Part shown: positions 23,120 through 24,620 of the stretch, piece after piece
Layout of the letters: each line of letters starts with the position of its first letter
Position numbering within the stretch: position 1 is the stretch's first letter
Assembly (NCBI RefSeq): GCF_039523795.1
Contig: NZ_BAAAFZ010000084.1
Location: forward strand, 1-24,620
DNA length: 24,620 bases
Source of the DNA: Craurococcus roseus
GTDB taxonomy: Bacteria > Pseudomonadota > Alphaproteobacteria > Acetobacterales > Acetobacteraceae
Direction: 5' to 3'
The notes under the pieces: model-generated
Told to the model about the DNA's origin: nothing
Database searches by the model: none
The model's input: only the letters and a program-made list of their open reading frames with translations
Translations under genes and position numbers: made by a program

Positions 23120-24469
23120 GTGCAAACTCGATTTGAAAAGCGCATTCGCTCCAAGGCTTTTACCTTCTGCACGGCCGGCACCACCCTGGCGCGCATCAAC
23201 GTCTGGCCTCGTTTTGCAGCATTATCTTTGGCCTGCTTTTGGCTGGCGCTTGCCGGGTGCCAAGCCACGGCCGCGCCGACGGTGGTCCTTTGCGGCGCCG
23301 GCCAGGACGTGACAGAGGCGTTGCGGGCGGCACTGAGACCGGAGGGCCCGGAGGTCATCCTGCGAGCGGTTCCGAATGGAGCGACATGCTCGCTGTCCCG
23401 CAGCTTGATGATTCCACGGGGCTTGAACCTTGCGGGGCAAGGTCATCCCGTCTTGCGGCTGTCGGAGACCGGGAACGCATTCCGTGGCGATCAGCGATCC
23501 CGGAATTTTTCGATCAGCGGCATCGCCATCGACGGGTCGGATGCGCCCAAAGCCTCTGCCATCGCTTTGCGCGGTTCTTCTGACGGCCGGCTTGCGCGTC
23601 TCCGGTTGATCCGCCCTGGGGATGGCATAGTGCTGGCCGAGGGCTCGCATGACATCGCCATTTGCGACCTGGAAGTGGTCGAAAGCCGGCAACACGGGGT
23701 CACGATCCGGGACAGTCGTGGCAACGCGGTGAACGGCGCCCGCCTGGACGGGCAGCGCGGCTTTGGCGTCGTCCTCGTCGGCACATCCCACGACAACCGC
23801 CTTGACCGCTTGAGTACCCGCCGAAGCGGCCTCGAACTCGTTGGCATGACGGTCGGTACGCACAACAACACGTTGGAAAACAGCTCGGCCAACAACACAG
23901 GCGACAACTGCTATTCGATCACAGGAAGCAACAATCGCCTTCGCAACCTCACAGGCGATCGCTGTGCCGGGAGTGGCATCACGTTGTACGGCTCGCGCAA
24001 CACCCTTGAGGGCGGCCGGTTCACGAACAATGCCCAGCGGCACGACGTTCGCCCTGCCTGGGCGGGGGGCGTGTCCTTCATCCAAGGCTTCGGTGGTGTC
24101 GCGCAAGGCAACACCGTGCGCGATGTGACGGTGGACGATGACCAGCCCCGACCAACGCAGCAAGTTGGCGTTCTGACGACTGCGGCAGGGTACCAAGCGT
24201 GGAGGCCCGGCGTGGCGGTCAGGACGGGGCACTACACTCATTCAGGCCTGAGCCTCTACGTCTCCCGCTCCTCCGGTGTGACCGGCACGCGTCCGCCGTT
24301 TGGGCCAGGGCGCGTCTCGGATGGCGCCGTTGTGTGGGAATTGGTCAACAGCTTCGAAGGAACCCTGCAACCGGACGGCAACACCGTCGAAAACGTCCAG
24401 ATCGGTCGGGCTGCGAGAGCTCCCCGTGAGGACCATAGCGCATCCCAACACAACATCGGGACGAGGTGA
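23120..24469 (+). CDS. Secreted right-handed parallel beta-helix lipoprotein
   Basis: About 449 residues from the chosen GTG. A hydrophobic segment FAALSLACFWLALAGC ends in a lipobox (LAGC, Cys47), so the protein is probably an outer-membrane or periplasmic lipoprotein. Residues 80-330 are a run of short strands with Asn ladders, such as NFSISGIAIDG, HDIAICDLEVVESRQHGVTI, NTLENSSANNTGDNCYSITG and GSGITLYGSRNTLEGG, the signature of pectate-lyase-like beta-helices. Near the C-terminus a SGVTGTRPPFGPGRVSDGAV segment resembles a module common in phage tail and surface proteins. The start is uncertain: the frame is open back to 22910 and overlaps the acetyltransferase, but residues before Cys47 minus 45 are not signal-like. 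It probably binds or cleaves a polysaccharide; no catalytic residues are identified. Confidence 0.75.
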   Translation: MQTRFEKRIRSKAFTFCTAGTTLARINVWPRFAALSLACFWLALAGCQATAAPTVVLCGAGQDVTEALRAALRPEGPEVILRAVPNGATCSLSRSLMIPRGLNLAGQGHPVLRLSETGNAFRGDQRSRNFSISGIAIDGSDAPKASAIALRGSSDGRLARLRLIRPGDGIVLAEGSHDIAICDLEVVESRQHGVTIRDSRGNAVNGARLDGQRGFGVVLVGTSHDNRLDRLSTRRSGLELVGMTVGTHNNTLENSSANNTGDNCYSITGSNNRLRNLTGDRCAGSGITLYGSRNTLEGGRFTNNAQRHDVRPAWAGGVSFIQGFGGVAQGNTVRDVTVDDDQPRPTQQVGVLTTAAGYQAWRPGVAVRTGHYTHSGLSLYVSRSSGVTGTRPPFGPGRVSDGAVVWELVNSFEGTLQPDGNTVENVQIGRAARAPREDHSASQHNIGTR

Positions 24470-24620
24470 GCGTCGGTCCTGCGTACGCCTTTCGGCTCGC
24501 CTCCCAAGCGCCGGCAATCCGACCCCGATCAACACATAGTCCGTGTCGGTTTGTAATCGAGTTGCCATCTAAGTACTTTGGCAGAACTCTCGCGGGATGG
24601 GGCGCCGGCGGCTCATCGGC

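Overview
The window is very GC-rich (roughly 70% by eye) over most of its length and most likely comes from an alphaproteobacterial chromosome. The main evidence is an EcfG-like ECF sigma factor beside a NepR-like anti-sigma factor, with an EcfG-type promoter elsewhere in the window; that general stress response is specific to Alphaproteobacteria. The mix of an orphan Bug/TctC periplasmic receptor, a CaiB-type CoA transferase, ExoD, a DUF1289 protein and an SbmA/YddA-like ABC exporter would fit Acetobacteraceae (Roseomonas-like). That family-level assignment is inference.

Region by region. (1) 1-5.3 kb: the end of a TonB-like protein, a PduO-type cobalamin adenosyltransferase and a lipid kinase run left to right. 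Convergent to them is a minus-strand unit: exoD, a cobalamin riboswitch, a BtuB-like receptor and a YnfA-like membrane protein. Uptake and adenosylation of vitamin B12 are therefore encoded side by side. (2) 5.4-9.5 kb, minus strand: an atypical crotonase overlapping a CaiB/BaiF CoA transferase by 4 bases, a 677-base gene-free gap, a CBS-pair protein and an endonuclease III-like glycosylase. (3) 9.6-11.9 kb, plus strand: a DUF1194 (VWA-like) protein, a PhnW-like aminotransferase and an uncharacterised 144-residue protein. (4) 12.0-13.7 kb, minus strand: a Bug receptor, a DUF1289 protein and a VOC protein. (5) 13.85-19.8 kb: fhs, the EcfG-like sigma factor facing its NepR-like partner, then a TPR-methyltransferase converging with an ABC exporter whose reading frame runs 426 bases antisense into the methyltransferase gene. 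(6) 19.8-24.6 kb is accessory in character: long gaps, a DUF3072 gene behind a clean GGAAC-N16-CGTT promoter, two tiny overlapping membrane-protein genes, an AT-rich leader, a hexapeptide acetyltransferase whose start is far lower in GC, and a secreted right-handed beta-helix lipoprotein.

I see no CRISPR array, tRNA, rRNA, intact insertion sequence or recognisable defence system. The strongest non-routine signals are: the link between the sigma/anti-sigma pair and the stress promoter of the DUF3072 gene; the B12-riboswitch unit that seems to include a YnfA gene; a crotonase lacking both hydratase glutamates; the long antisense overlap; and the two-gene small-membrane-protein operon. None of these alone proves a new system.
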